DNA of 56,489 nt, taken from assembly GCA_900314645.1 (NCBI GenBank), contig OMWB01000018.1:1-56489 (forward strand), in the 5' to 3' direction. Under the pieces are notes generated by a model, which made no database searches, was not told the DNA's origin, and worked only from the letters and a program-made list of their open reading frames with translations. Below, one piece after another: positions 8,186 to 18,589 of the stretch. The position numbers and the translations under genes were made by a program. Position 1 is the stretch's first letter. Each line of letters begins with the position of its first letter. The DNA comes from an uncultured Actinomycetes bacterium. Its GTDB lineage: Bacteria > Actinomycetota > Coriobacteriia > Coriobacteriales > Atopobiaceae.

Positions 8186-11100
8186 ATGTTGCGAAGAGGA
8201 ATGTATGTAAGATGTCCTGCAGACTATGAGAGCCAGACAGACCCACGCGTCTTCATCTGCGCGCAAGTCAAAGAGGTCAGCGAGTTCGAAGAGACCGTAA
8301 CTGTCGAGTCCTACGATCCGTTCCGATTGACAGCATTCTTCGATGATCTGCCCGTTGGCACGCTCAAATTCCCTATCGAGTCGGTTAAGCGCTGCAAGCT
8401 CTTTATCGGCTCAGATGTCATATTTAGGGGGCAGACCTTTGAGGTGCTAGCGGTCAAGACCAGCGAAGAAGGGTTTAACAAGTACTATCTCAGGGACCGC
8501 TCGAAGTCTGAGCCAGTCCTAGTGGCGGAGACTGATCTCATTGCATCCCTCATAAATGGTGATGTCGACCCAGCCCAACAGCTGAGGGAGTACGAGTTCC
8601 AGAACCCGGCGTGGTATGTGGGACGATCAATCGTTTCAAGGAGCATGAACATTCTGGACAACTCCATCAACGGGTTCAGAGAGCTTGCCGGGTCAAAGAT
8701 TAGGTTATTACCACACCAAGTCAACACGGTTCTTCGCTGTCTGCAGGAGACACCATGTCGCTTCCTCCTAGCCGATGAGGTGGGCATGGGAAAAACGGTT
8801 GAAGCCCTTTCGATACTGAAGATCTTCCTGCGAGACAACGCAAACACGAAGACACTCATCGTCGTCCCCGCCACGCTAAAAGAGCAGTGGAGGATTGAGC
8901 TCCTCCTCAAGTTCAACTTGGTAGTCGGTAGGAACGAGAATGCGAACTATATAACCATCATCACGGTCGATGACCTGCCGACCTACAACGCGGCAAAGGA
9001 GTCGTGGGACTTCGTTATCATCGACGAGGCGCACAGATACGTTGGCGATCGTCGCAGCTTCAGTCTTATGCACCATCTGAGCGAGTCTTCTAGGAACATT
9101 TTGCTGCTCAGTGCGACTCCGGTGCAACAGCGCCGGGAAGAATACCTCGATTTGCTGAGGCTGCTTGACCCAAAGAAATACGACTCATACAGCGTCGAAC
9201 GATTCGGAAAACTTCTGGACCTCCAGAGCAAAATAGTTCAAAAGACTGCCCTAATCCTCGACGATCTCGATGACTTCAGAGAGGAACTGGCTTCTGCAGC
9301 CGAAGAGGAACTGGATCCGCATGATTCCGAAGAGTGCGAAGAGCTCTTCGAAGACATGGTAGATAGCCTAGAGGATGTTTGTTCCGTCATAGGAGACGCC
9401 AAGCTTCACGGACTACTCAAAAGGGCTGACTTTGACAGCGCTGATTGTGGAACTGAGGACCTGAGCGTCGTCATTTCATACATTTGCAGTAATTATCAAA
9501 TCGAGAGCAACATAATCAGGAACAGGAGAAAGCTGCTCGAATCTGACGATGGATCCAGACTTCTCTCCCGCAGGGAACTAATGGAAGTCACATATGCTCT
9601 CGATAGTGACAAGAACACTTATGAAGCTCTCTGCTATCGACTTATCATGGATTGGCTGGAGGCCCACTCGGAGAGCGTTAGCGTCGATGAAATCATAAGA
9701 CCGATGCTGGGATCCTTCTTTAGCTCGCCTTGGGCATTCTGCGCGTTCCTTGAGGATAGTGCCAGAGATGGCGTTGCGCTGGACGAAATGATCGTGGAGA
9801 GCGCAAGACAGTGGGCTAAGGAAGAGGACTACGTCCTTGACTGCATCGTAGATATTCTCGAAGACCCCTTCTCTTATGAAAAGGAGTACTCTACGCGTAT
9901 CGTGTCAGTCCTCAACGCCGTCTACGAAGACCTATACAATAAGAAAGTCGTGCTGTTCACGGGTCACAGCAAAACCTTCTCGGCCTACAAATCAGCACTC
10001 GGAAAGGTATTCGAGCCGGGTGAAGTTAGTTTCTTCTGCGCAGGAATGGGCCCTGACGAACTAGAACTACAGGCTTACAGTTTCCAAAACGACCCACGGT
10101 GCAGGATTATGCTCTGCGACTATACCGGTGGCGAAGGAAGAAACTTCCAATGCGCTGACTATGTCCTTCACATAGATCTGCCTTGGGATGCCAACCAGAT
10201 AGAACAGCGCATCGGCCGCCTTGACCGCCTCGAGCGAGATCCGTCACGACCTGTTGTTACCTCTGTGGTCGTGCACACTACAGATACGTTCGAATCGTCC
10301 CTGTTTGACTTCTGGAACAAGGGACTGAGAATCTTTACCCAGTCTCTCAGTGGTATGGAAATCATCATGGGCGACGTGAATAGTGAGATTGAGAGCGCCG
10401 TAAGGGAGGACTGTCGTCTTGGCCTGGTGGATAGAATCCCGGCGATTCTCGCACGAACCGAAGAGATGCGCGACACGGTTCGAAAAGAGCAAAATTACGA
10501 CGCTGCGGGCTTCCTGTTCAAACCTCTGTTTGTTGAACTCAAAAGACTGATTGACTACTACGCAGAGAACGAGAACACACTTTTTGCGGATGCCATGACA
10601 GGGTGGGCATCGCTTGCGGGGTTTAAGGGGCGTAAAGAGTCGCAAGGTATCATTTCATACTCTGCATACTCCTTCTCTCACGCGTCTGCCGCGAACTCTC
10701 AGCTCATCCCGCCGAGGTGGGATGAGTACCTCGCAAGCGAACAGAATAGATTCGTCAGCCAGGTTCAAGAGTCATATGCCATGGCTAAAGGCATCGCGGG
10801 GCAAGAGCGCACAATCAGGGGCACGTTCCTGAGGGACCTCGCAGTAAAGAACGACTATCTCCACTTCTTTGCGCCTGGCGATGCGGTCTTCGACTGCATC
10901 GTCAACAATGCGATCAGCTCATGCAAAGGAAGGTCCACTGCCTTCGCAGCGCGTGCCAGGATTAGGTGGATGGGGCTCATCTTCACTTGGTCCATAAGAC
11001 CAGACGAGACATACCTCATGGATCAGGGCGTATCGCCATACGCTCTCGCTGCATATCGCGGATATATGCCGTCTGAACAGATAGTCATACCTATCAGTAT

Positions 11101-11530
11101 CCGCAATCCAGACTCATTAGCAGATGACGTAATAGTGAGAGAATATCAAAGGCTACTTAGCTCCGGATACCAGAAGAACTCCTTCAAACACCTAGGGAGA
11201 AGAGGTGGTTCAAAATACGAGGTGGACGGCCTAAGCCCCATTGAACAGTTCAAGGCGACATACACTGAGGATAGCTGGAAGCAGTTTGTCGATCGCGCCA
11301 GAAGCCATGCGTATAAGAGAGCCAGCGCAGCGGCGTCGAGGAAATCGGGTGTCGCTCGCGCAATGGAGGAGATGGAGCGGGCTCTATCTGCTCGTAAAGC
11401 TGAGGGTGAGCTTTATGGCACTCTCTCTACTGAGATAGAGAATCTAGAGAAGGAACAGCAGGCTATTCTCTACGCTCTCGCAAATCCGACACTACTGCTA
11501 GACTCTGCTGCATATGTGAGGTTGACCTAA
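8186..11530 (+). CDS. SNF2/RapA-type helicase, DpdE-like, defence operon gene 3
   Basis: An 1114-residue superfamily 2 ATPase from the ATG at 8186 (TAGGAG site). Motif I is ADEVGMGKT (196-204), motif Ia VVPATLKEQW, motif II DEAH (280-283), motif III LLSATPVQQR. After a long acidic insertion come motif V (GGEGRNFQCADYVLHIDLPW) and motif VI (QIEQRIGRLDR, near 672). The architecture fits DNA translocases of the SNF2/RapA group. Size and its place before a RecQ-like gene, a small gene and a large ATPase match the order dpdE-F-G-H of the 7-deazapurine DNA-modification system. PbeD of the archaeal phosphorothioate system is another candidate relative. It probably moves along DNA to inspect or remodel invader DNA. 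Confidence 0.75.
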   Translation: MLRRGMYVRCPADYESQTDPRVFICAQVKEVSEFEETVTVESYDPFRLTAFFDDLPVGTLKFPIESVKRCKLFIGSDVIFRGQTFEVLAVKTSEEGFNKYYLRDRSKSEPVLVAETDLIASLINGDVDPAQQLREYEFQNPAWYVGRSIVSRSMNILDNSINGFRELAGSKIRLLPHQVNTVLRCLQETPCRFLLADEVGMGKTVEALSILKIFLRDNANTKTLIVVPATLKEQWRIELLLKFNLVVGRNENANYITIITVDDLPTYNAAKESWDFVIIDEAHRYVGDRRSFSLMHHLSESSRNILLLSATPVQQRREEYLDLLRLLDPKKYDSYSVERFGKLLDLQSKIVQKTALILDDLDDFREELASAAEEELDPHDSEECEELFEDMVDSLEDVCSVIGDAKLHGLLKRADFDSADCGTEDLSVVISYICSNYQIESNIIRNRRKLLESDDGSRLLSRRELMEVTYALDSDKNTYEALCYRLIMDWLEAHSESVSVDEIIRPMLGSFFSSPWAFCAFLEDSARDGVALDEMIVESARQWAKEEDYVLDCIVDILEDPFSYEKEYSTRIVSVLNAVYEDLYNKKVVLFTGHSKTFSAYKSALGKVFEPGEVSFFCAGMGPDELELQAYSFQNDPRCRIMLCDYTGGEGRNFQCADYVLHIDLPWDANQIEQRIGRLDRLERDPSRPVVTSVVVHTTDTFESSLFDFWNKGLRIFTQSLSGMEIIMGDVNSEIESAVREDCRLGLVDRIPAILARTEEMRDTVRKEQNYDAAGFLFKPLFVELKRLIDYYAENENTLFADAMTGWASLAGFKGRKESQGIISYSAYSFSHASAANSQLIPPRWDEYLASEQNRFVSQVQESYAMAKGIAGQERTIRGTFLRDLAVKNDYLHFFAPGDAVFDCIVNNAISSCKGRSTAFAARARIRWMGLIFTWSIRPDETYLMDQGVSPYALAAYRGYMPSEQIVIPISIRNPDSLADDVIVREYQRLLSSGYQKNSFKHLGRRGGSKYEVDGLSPIEQFKATYTEDSWKQFVDRARSHAYKRASAAASRKSGVARAMEEMERALSARKAEGELYGTLSTEIENLEKEQQAILYALANPTLLLDSAAYVRLT

Positions 11531-11532
11531 CA

Positions 11533-14022
11533 ATGTGGACAGATAAGAAGGACCTCAATCAGAGAGTTGAAGCCTTTATCAACGGTGAGGCGAACGAAGT
11601 TGACCTGGGGTTAGACGGGACAACTGATGCTAGAGAGCGCTTCGCTATCCGAAGCGCCAAAAGACTCGTTAACTCGTTCAAGCTCTATAGGGAGCAATCC
11701 TGCGATATGGGTGACCTCCTGGGAGCGTTGCGGTGCTATCTCCTTGCCCTTCAGGTTCAAATACGCATCGACAGCCCAAGTCTCCCCAGACTCAATGACT
11801 TCGGCATCCTTTTGGATGCAAACACCAGCAAGTATTACGCCACCTTTGACCTTCCGAGCTATGTGAATGAGAAGTTTGTAGCCGATGCCTTCTTAGTGCT
11901 TGAACATGTGCAAAGCAAGAGGGATCTAGGGCTTGATTTGCACACTGACCCCTACATCAAGGCGTTGACTGGGTTCGGTACTTTCAAGACTCCCGCCCAA
12001 AAGCTTGCAGTTTCCGGTGCGCTCGCTACGCCCGCAGGATTCACCACGCTAATCTCCTTGCCGACAGGTGGCGGTAAAAGCCTTATAACGCAATCCATGG
12101 CATACCAGCAAGAGGGACTGACGATAGCTATCGTGCCTACCGTCTCGCTCTCGATTGACCAAGTCCGCGTTGCAAAGCAGATCGTCAAGTCGGACAGCGT
12201 CGACAGCGAAGTCTTTTCGTACAGAAGTGGCGTCGATCCGTCCGACCTGATTGCGGCTATAAATGATAGGACCGCCAGACTCCTGTTCGTTTCGCCCGAA
12301 GCCGTCATGGGCAACACACAGATTAAGCAGGCGATTGCACGCGCCAATGAAGCGAGATACCTGAGGAACATAATTATCGACGAAGCCCACATCGTCGTTG
12401 ACTGGGGAGCGCTATTCAGGGTGGACTATCAGTGTCTCGAATGCTGGCGGAGAGATCTATTGTTAAAGAACCCTGGCATACGTACGGTGCTACTGTCAGC
12501 TACTTTTGAAGAGCGGTGTGCAGGCATACTTAAGCAGCTATTCTGCGAGTCGGACGAAAAATGGATTGAAATTCGATGCGACTCGCTTAGACATGAGCCT
12601 AGATTCATGCACATAAGAACTAAGACCGAGGGCGAGAAGGACGCCAAAGCACTAGAGTTAGTTAAGAAGCTACCACACCCCCTGGTCGTCTACGTTGCAA
12701 GCCCCTATGAGGCAAACCGCTTTGCATCACACCTAAGGAACCAAGGAATCAGGAACGTCAAGACATTCACCGGCCAGACCAACAATGCGGACCGAATGCA
12801 GCTTATTGATGACTGGGCAGATGACAAGCTTGAAATCATGGTCGCAACATCAGCATTTGGCGTGGGGGTGGACAAAAGTGACGTCAGAACAGTGCTGCAC
12901 CTCTATGTTCCCGAGAACGCAAACGCCTACTACCAGGAACTCGGCAGAGGGGGCAGGGATAGGCTGCCCTGCCTGAGCGTCATGTGCACCTGTCCTTCGG
13001 ATGCGAGTGCATCCTTTGGACGAATATCTAAGAGAGTGCTCAAGCCTGACAAGATTGTTGGTCGCTGGTCTAGCATGTACCACAGCAAGGAATCGAAACT
13101 GCAAAATGACCTTATATACATCGACACCTCTGTCAAGCCCTTCTATTCCGATGATGACCCGTTCGAGGACGCACCGGCATCAGAAAAGCATAAGACTTGG
13201 AACATCTTCGTCTTGCTATTCCTAAGGAGGAATGGTCTGCTGGAAATCTGCGACATTCAGTTCGTAAGGGATAAGTACCAACAAAAGTATATTTTCGTAG
13301 TAAGGATTATCGATAACAGGCTTCGTAGCGAAGACGATGAGCTCAAGGAACTGATTGAACGCCTTCGAAGCGAAGAGTGGGAGTACTATTCAGAGTCGTT
13401 CAAGACTATTAGAAGAGCGTTGCAAAGAACGGGTACCGAATGCTGGTCCGAAATGTTCTTCGACACATATCACTATGTATCGGAATTCTGTGCAGGTTGC
13501 GACGAGCATGCTGAGCCAAACAGCTTTGACAGCGGCGTATTTCCCTTACAGAAGCGGCTGGCAAGGCCTCTGAGAACCTTTGACCAGGAACAATTGGCAC
13601 TATTTGGCAGCTCGGAAAATCTCGTCATCGTAGCTCAGCCATCTGAGCAAGGTGCGCTATTCAGCACTCTAAGCAGATACCGCATTTCTGCGCTCGTAGT
13701 CCAAGACGGAACTGACATTGACAGTTTGATTGATTCGATTGACAACACTCGCTCTGGCTTTATCGTGCTCAACGACAAGCTATTGAAAGAGTTGGTCAGA
13801 AGAAACGCACTGTACTACCTCTCGGGTATCGTCGTCGTAAGGTATGGAAAGGGAACGAAGGGTACCCTTGTGTTACAGAAATACATCAGCTCAGCATTCG
13901 ACTCAAAGCCTTTTACCAAGGTGGTGCACGTAATCGAGGAAGACTATTACTTTGAATCTGTTGGCAAGAGGTTCACGGACATCGTCGATGGCCCAGTCAA
14001 ACCATTGCGAGCGATAGTTTAA
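11533..14022 (+). CDS. RecQ-like DEAH helicase, DpdF-like, defence operon gene 4
   Basis: An 829-residue protein starting 2 nt after the previous stop. Motif I is PTGGGKS (177-183), motif II DEAH (283-286), motif III VLLSATFEE, and motif VI QELGRGGRD (468-476), with GVGVDKSDVRTVLHLYVP before it. This spacing is that of RecQ-type 3'-5' helicases, but the RQC and HRDC domains of housekeeping RecQ are not evident. The C-terminal 350 residues are of unknown type. Together with the SNF2 protein before it, this is the pair seen in Dpd clusters as DpdE and DpdF. A role in unwinding or tracking along unmodified phage DNA is inferred from context. Confidence 0.75.
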   Translation: MWTDKKDLNQRVEAFINGEANEVDLGLDGTTDARERFAIRSAKRLVNSFKLYREQSCDMGDLLGALRCYLLALQVQIRIDSPSLPRLNDFGILLDANTSKYYATFDLPSYVNEKFVADAFLVLEHVQSKRDLGLDLHTDPYIKALTGFGTFKTPAQKLAVSGALATPAGFTTLISLPTGGGKSLITQSMAYQQEGLTIAIVPTVSLSIDQVRVAKQIVKSDSVDSEVFSYRSGVDPSDLIAAINDRTARLLFVSPEAVMGNTQIKQAIARANEARYLRNIIIDEAHIVVDWGALFRVDYQCLECWRRDLLLKNPGIRTVLLSATFEERCAGILKQLFCESDEKWIEIRCDSLRHEPRFMHIRTKTEGEKDAKALELVKKLPHPLVVYVASPYEANRFASHLRNQGIRNVKTFTGQTNNADRMQLIDDWADDKLEIMVATSAFGVGVDKSDVRTVLHLYVPENANAYYQELGRGGRDRLPCLSVMCTCPSDASASFGRISKRVLKPDKIVGRWSSMYHSKESKLQNDLIYIDTSVKPFYSDDDPFEDAPASEKHKTWNIFVLLFLRRNGLLEICDIQFVRDKYQQKYIFVVRIIDNRLRSEDDELKELIERLRSEEWEYYSESFKTIRRALQRTGTECWSEMFFDTYHYVSEFCAGCDEHAEPNSFDSGVFPLQKRLARPLRTFDQEQLALFGSSENLVIVAQPSEQGALFSTLSRYRISALVVQDGTDIDSLIDSIDNTRSGFIVLNDKLLKELVRRNALYYLSGIVVVRYGKGTKGTLVLQKYISSAFDSKPFTKVVHVIEEDYYFESVGKRFTDIVDGPVKPLRAIV

Positions 14023-14032
14023 GGAGGTACGC

Positions 14033-14815
14033 GTGTTTGGGCAGAGAATGGTAACGCCTGCAATACCAGAGCGCGTCTACGTACTTTGTCGAATCGTAAG
14101 GTCTAGCAACAACCACTACATTTCGGATAAGGATCTCCGAGAAAGAATGGAGCCGAGCTTTCTTGGCAACAACAGCTCCTACTACCACGATTATCTCACC
14201 GCAGCCACCGAGCTGCGGCTAGTACAAGTGGTTGATGGCATGGTCTCCCTTGTCGTGGAGCCGAGCACGGTGGACTCCATGACTTCTTTGAGAAAGCATT
14301 GTAACGGCATCATTAGAGAGTTTTCCGGGGGCCAGTTTTTCGAAACGACAAAGGCCTACTTCAATCTCGGCATCAACGTTCTAACCGGCCCGAATAACGT
14401 TGCGGAATGGGGCGGAAGGTTCAAGGACGAAGCCGGGTTGACTATAAACAACATGGAGCTTCGCGCATGGCGATTCTGGTTCACGTACCTTGGGTTCGGT
14501 TATCTCCACGACATGTTCCTCTTACCAAGTGCCGGCACCTTCATCAAGGATGTCATCGATATTGCCGGAATGGAGAAGAAGCGTCGTTATTCGTTTGGAG
14601 AGTTCATCGATCTCATAAGACCCTATGCAGAAATCGTCTTGGGTGAAGAAGGAGGGACGCTCAATTTTGGGCTATCCAACGGGCTTAGAAGTCTTCATGA
14701 CTCTGGCGTTATAACGCTCGAACATATCTATGATCAAGAGGACATCTGGAGTCTCTACCCAATGCAGCTCCACAGCATGAGCGCAACAGTCACCAACATT
14801 ACGCTTAACAAGTAA
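14033..14815 (+). CDS. Small DpdG-like protein, possible winged helix, defence operon gene 5
   Basis: A 260-residue protein. I chose the GTG at 14033 because a perfect AAGGAGGT lies 5 nt upstream; the Met at residue 6 is the alternative. The N-terminal 80 residues (ERVYVLCRIVRS, then LRERMEPSFLGNNSSYYHDYLTAATELRLVQV with bases elided) read like a winged-helix DNA-binding fold. The rest is alpha-helical and unrecognised, with no catalytic motif or membrane segment. Position between the RecQ-like helicase and the large ATPase is that of dpdG, and by analogy could be that of PbeB. It is probably an adaptor between ATPase and helicases. Confidence 0.5.
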   Translation: MFGQRMVTPAIPERVYVLCRIVRSSNNHYISDKDLRERMEPSFLGNNSSYYHDYLTAATELRLVQVVDGMVSLVVEPSTVDSMTSLRKHCNGIIREFSGGQFFETTKAYFNLGINVLTGPNNVAEWGGRFKDEAGLTINNMELRAWRFWFTYLGFGYLHDMFLLPSAGTFIKDVIDIAGMEKKRRYSFGEFIDLIRPYAEIVLGEEGGTLNFGLSNGLRSLHDSGVITLEHIYDQEDIWSLYPMQLHSMSATVTNITLNK

Positions 14816-14826
14816 GGGGACTCGGG

Positions 14827-17800
14827 ATGGATTCAAGCATAGCGCGAGAGAGAATCACGAGCGTCATAAGGCCTGATTCGATTACCTCTTCACAAGGGGA
14901 TTTTCTTGCCACCCATGTTACTGTCGGCGGACTCGAACTACTAAGCAAGTTCGAGCTCATGCCTTCCGCTGGAAGGCGCTACACCGAAGACCATGTATAT
15001 AGGTCATTGGTATTGAACCCCGACAACCGGCATCAGTTTGTTGCGGTCTACGGGCAAAGCGGAACGGGAAAATCTCACCTCATCCGTTGGTTTGAAGCGA
15101 AATACAGGTATGACAAACCAGACAGCGAGGTAATCCTCTTCATACGCAGAAGCGATAACACACTAAAGGGCACGATCAAGCAGTTGCTTTCGACGCCGGA
15201 AGTCCAGACGATTGCAAACCGGGAGGTCTACGAGAGGCTCGTAAGGGCAACCGCTTTCGAAGACGAGGAGCGGCTGAAAGGGAGAATCTACTACGACTTC
15301 GTGAACGAAGTCGAGTGCGATGAGGGAACCCACGGCATTTCGCTCAGCAACGTGCGCAAGAAGAGGCTGGTCGCATTCCTGGCCAACGAGATGGTCAAGG
15401 AACACCTCATGTCCCCTGACGGACCAATCGAGCGCATATACTCGCGAATCGCAGAGAATTCGAACGTAGACAGAGATACGATCGCACAGTTCGAAAAGGC
15501 CGACTTCGTAATATCCGCAGATCTTTATGATGAGATTAATGGATCGGCAGACCCGAAGGCTGTGAAGCAGGCACGGGCTCTAATGGCCGATGATGGCGGA
15601 CTGGAAGAAGCCGACAAGATTGCCAGCTATCTGAACCAGTTTGTAAATAATGTCATCCAGCGATGCGCCGGCATACAGCCAGGCGACTTTCGAGACATAT
15701 TCCAGGACATAAGGAGGGATCTCGCCAAGATTGGCAAGAACCTCACGTTGTTCATCGAAGACGTCACGTCCTTTACTGGTGTTGACGATGCCCTACTCGA
15801 TACCCTGCTCGTGGACCACGGCTCCGATGATAGCCTGTGCAGAATATCGTCTTTTGTCGGCACCACAAGCAACTATCTTCAAAACCACTTCCGAGATAAC
15901 CACAAGGACAGGATTACCCGATACATATACATACCAAGCGGCATATTTGAAGAGGACAAACTCTTCGAATTTGTTGCTCGCTACTTAAATGCGATGTCGC
16001 TAAGTAGCGAAGCCATAAATCAGTGGGCGGACAACCACGCTCTTGCGTCTGAATACCCAGTGCACGATGTAAAAGAAGGTAACAACTGGGAATTCGTAAC
16101 CATTGCAGACGGAAAGCAACTCTGTCTTTACCCGTTCACCAGGCATAGTATCCAATACCTCTATGACCATGTACTCTCAGCGGGCCAACAGACGCCAAGG
16201 TACATTATCAGGGACATCATCGAGCCTGTCGTAAATGACGCGCTGTACAACAAGGCATCATTCCCAAGCGAAGGCGGACAAAGCATTTCTTATGACCAGA
16301 AGCTTGCCTACCGCATAAACAGCCAAATTGACGACAGGGCACTTGCCAACAGGCTCCTCCGGTTCCTGACGATTTGGGGTGATGGAACACCCTTCCAAAC
16401 GAACAAGGATGGAGTGACCTACTACTCAGCCATTCGCTCTGACATCCTGAGCGAGCTTGGCTTCCCGGAAATCAGCCTATTGGACGGCCCGAACAAGCCT
16501 CCCTCGCCACCAGACAAGAAGCCTGACGACAAAAAGCCCCCTAAGCCTATTGTCGAGCCAGTAAAGCCTCTAGTATCTGACGCCGTCCGCGAGCGAATCG
16601 ACAAAGCGCTAATCGTTCTCAATGAATGGGCAGGGGGAAAGTCAATTGATGTGTCTACCACGGGGGGAGCTGCAGGCGTCCTCAACTCTGCCCTGAGGGA
16701 TCTAAATACCTTTGTAGGCACTGCCATCAACTGGCAAGCCGAAGGTGTATCCGCAGACAACATCGCGAAGATAAACGCTTCTTCAAGAAGGTTTGTAACG
16801 CTAAGCAATCAGCGGAGAGGCGGCACGGGGTTCTACGTCCTACCCGCTGATACCAACTCAGTGCCAGTTATCTCCGCATTTGTGCGATGGCGCTATTACG
16901 GAAATTCCAGCTGGAATTACGATGATGCCGAGTTTGACGTCTACATTGTCACGAATTGGCTTCAATCCGTCAAAAACGCAATTGTGAGTGCGGTCAACGA
17001 CGCAAGGGACACGGGTACCAGTTACATACAAGCTGCAATATGCGCCGAAGCTTATCGAACGATTCTCCTTGGCGAGTATAAAGGCGACACCTTGTCGAGT
17101 TTTGGCATCGAGCATCTGTTTAAAGATAGCCACACAGACATAGGGTCAACCGCCCATTGCAAGGAATGGAAATCCTTGGTGGGGCTTCTCTCGCAGAAGA
17201 ACGACGATAAGGTAAACGCCGACACTGTCCGCCAGTACTTCAATATTCGGCAGGGACGTCAGGGCACCTCAAGCGGTGGCGTAACGGTACTTGACTATCC
17301 AAGGTTTGTCAGAGCCCTATCGGAGGCCAAATCGGGAGACCTCACGCTGCCACCGTCTGTGATGGAACAAAAGGACAGCGTAACTACGAGGGACCGTGCC
17401 TTTCAGTACTATTCGAAGATCTCTCAAAGAATTGCTCGCGTCGCTGAAGCCGAATCTGAAAGAGCCAAGCAGCTCCTCGAGCTTATCGACGAACATCTTT
17501 ATGACGAAGAGTACGGCATAGACGAAGAGGCCATACTTGAGTTTGTGGACTCGGTCAATCAGTTCTATTCCGAAGTCAACAAGTCAAAGATGCCAATCGT
17601 GTATCGCTCCGCCGATAGAATCAAAAAGAACGCGAAGCAAATCTCGGGAGCTATAAAGCAAACGAGAAAAGCCCTCCAAAAGAACACTCCGCTGGCCGTC
17701 ATCCTAGCCTTCTCAACAGACCCGCTCAACTATCTTGATATGCTTGCCTCTTTCCTTGGCCAGCTACAAGGTGATGTGAAGAGAGCTGAGGGCTGGATCG

Positions 17801-17928
17801 CGACAAAGGAGACCACCCTCGGAGCGTCTTCTGGATTGGTCGCCTCATCTGAGCGTTACCAACAAGAGTTGGCATCGCTAGACGAGTGTATCGCTCTTCT
17901 CGAGGAGGGTTCAAACGATGATTGCTGA
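14827..17928 (+). CDS. Large P-loop ATPase, DpdH-like, defence operon gene 6
   Basis: A 1033-residue protein from the ATG at 14827 (AAGGGGACTC upstream). Walker A is GQSGTGKS (76-83) and a Walker B-like LTLFIEDV places acidic residues at 311-312. A proline- and lysine-rich linker (PPSPPDKKPDDKKPPKP) near 560-580 separates the N-terminal ATPase half from a largely helical C-terminal half, in which 840-1030 is rich in predicted coiled coil. The opening SSQGDFLATHVTVGGLELL resembles DpdH-type ATPases, and size and position agree. ATPases of this shape in BREX and Dpd act as large regulatory motors. The start of the last gene overlaps its stop by 11 nt. Confidence 0.6.
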   Translation: MDSSIARERITSVIRPDSITSSQGDFLATHVTVGGLELLSKFELMPSAGRRYTEDHVYRSLVLNPDNRHQFVAVYGQSGTGKSHLIRWFEAKYRYDKPDSEVILFIRRSDNTLKGTIKQLLSTPEVQTIANREVYERLVRATAFEDEERLKGRIYYDFVNEVECDEGTHGISLSNVRKKRLVAFLANEMVKEHLMSPDGPIERIYSRIAENSNVDRDTIAQFEKADFVISADLYDEINGSADPKAVKQARALMADDGGLEEADKIASYLNQFVNNVIQRCAGIQPGDFRDIFQDIRRDLAKIGKNLTLFIEDVTSFTGVDDALLDTLLVDHGSDDSLCRISSFVGTTSNYLQNHFRDNHKDRITRYIYIPSGIFEEDKLFEFVARYLNAMSLSSEAINQWADNHALASEYPVHDVKEGNNWEFVTIADGKQLCLYPFTRHSIQYLYDHVLSAGQQTPRYIIRDIIEPVVNDALYNKASFPSEGGQSISYDQKLAYRINSQIDDRALANRLLRFLTIWGDGTPFQTNKDGVTYYSAIRSDILSELGFPEISLLDGPNKPPSPPDKKPDDKKPPKPIVEPVKPLVSDAVRERIDKALIVLNEWAGGKSIDVSTTGGAAGVLNSALRDLNTFVGTAINWQAEGVSADNIAKINASSRRFVTLSNQRRGGTGFYVLPADTNSVPVISAFVRWRYYGNSSWNYDDAEFDVYIVTNWLQSVKNAIVSAVNDARDTGTSYIQAAICAEAYRTILLGEYKGDTLSSFGIEHLFKDSHTDIGSTAHCKEWKSLVGLLSQKNDDKVNADTVRQYFNIRQGRQGTSSGGVTVLDYPRFVRALSEAKSGDLTLPPSVMEQKDSVTTRDRAFQYYSKISQRIARVAEAESERAKQLLELIDEHLYDEEYGIDEEAILEFVDSVNQFYSEVNKSKMPIVYRSADRIKKNAKQISGAIKQTRKALQKNTPLAVILAFSTDPLNYLDMLASFLGQLQGDVKRAEGWIATKETTLGASSGLVASSERYQQELASLDECIALLEEGSNDDC

Positions 17929-18568
17929 CACCATACACAGCCTCATCAAACGCATGAAGAACATCCGCACGTTGGAAGAGATCAAGTCCAACAACGAACA
18001 GCAGCAAAAAGCTGACGAAAGGTACCGCTCTCTTGTAAATGACGTAAGCGAGTTCATACGAGCTTATGCTTTCGCAAAAGACCGATTGTCTTTCACTCCT
18101 TCGGAAGGCCTTGAGAGTGATGTGAAGGATATCCTTTCACAGCTTAAAGAATTAGTGGCAGGTGGAATCGTCGACATCGAATCCGCCAAAGATGTTCAGA
18201 AGCGGTATACGCGCCTCAAATCTCAAATGAGGACGGAATGGGAAACGTATTATTCAAGTTTCACTCCGACCATCGAGACCTTACGTGTAATCGAAGGAAT
18301 TGATGCGGTTCGAGTAAAGAAGTGTCTCGCAGATATCCAGCTGGCCGAAACCTGGTCTACGAACAAGCCCTCTCTCGAGAGGCTTGCAAAGGCGCTTGAT
18401 GATTCTAGGAAACTGATTGGAGAGCTTGACCTGGACGATGACATTATCAAGTTCTTGCAGAAAATGACAAGCGGCAAAGCAAGAGTGTCGGATCTCAGCT
18501 ATGACCTCATCCTCTGGATGAAGAAAGAGAAGATAGAGGATAAGGTCAGCTTATCGTTCGTCTTATAG
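17918..18568 (+). CDS. Small coiled-coil protein of unknown family, defence operon gene 7
   Basis: A 216-residue protein whose ATG overlaps the end of the ATPase gene by 11 nt behind GAGGAGGG, which indicates translational coupling. It is almost wholly helical and charged, with heptad-like stretches at residues 10-60 and 85-135. There are no cysteine clusters, catalytic motifs or membrane segments. I do not recognise the family. The dpdI position is comparable, but no sequence link can be claimed. The coupling makes a physical partnership with the ATPase likely. No clear terminator follows; the gene faces dndA across 276 bp. Confidence 0.6.
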   Translation: MIADTIHSLIKRMKNIRTLEEIKSNNEQQQKADERYRSLVNDVSEFIRAYAFAKDRLSFTPSEGLESDVKDILSQLKELVAGGIVDIESAKDVQKRYTRLKSQMRTEWETYYSSFTPTIETLRVIEGIDAVRVKKCLADIQLAETWSTNKPSLERLAKALDDSRKLIGELDLDDDIIKFLQKMTSGKARVSDLSYDLILWMKKEKIEDKVSLSFVL

Positions 18569-18589
18569 GCGAGTATTGCTGAGACTCAG

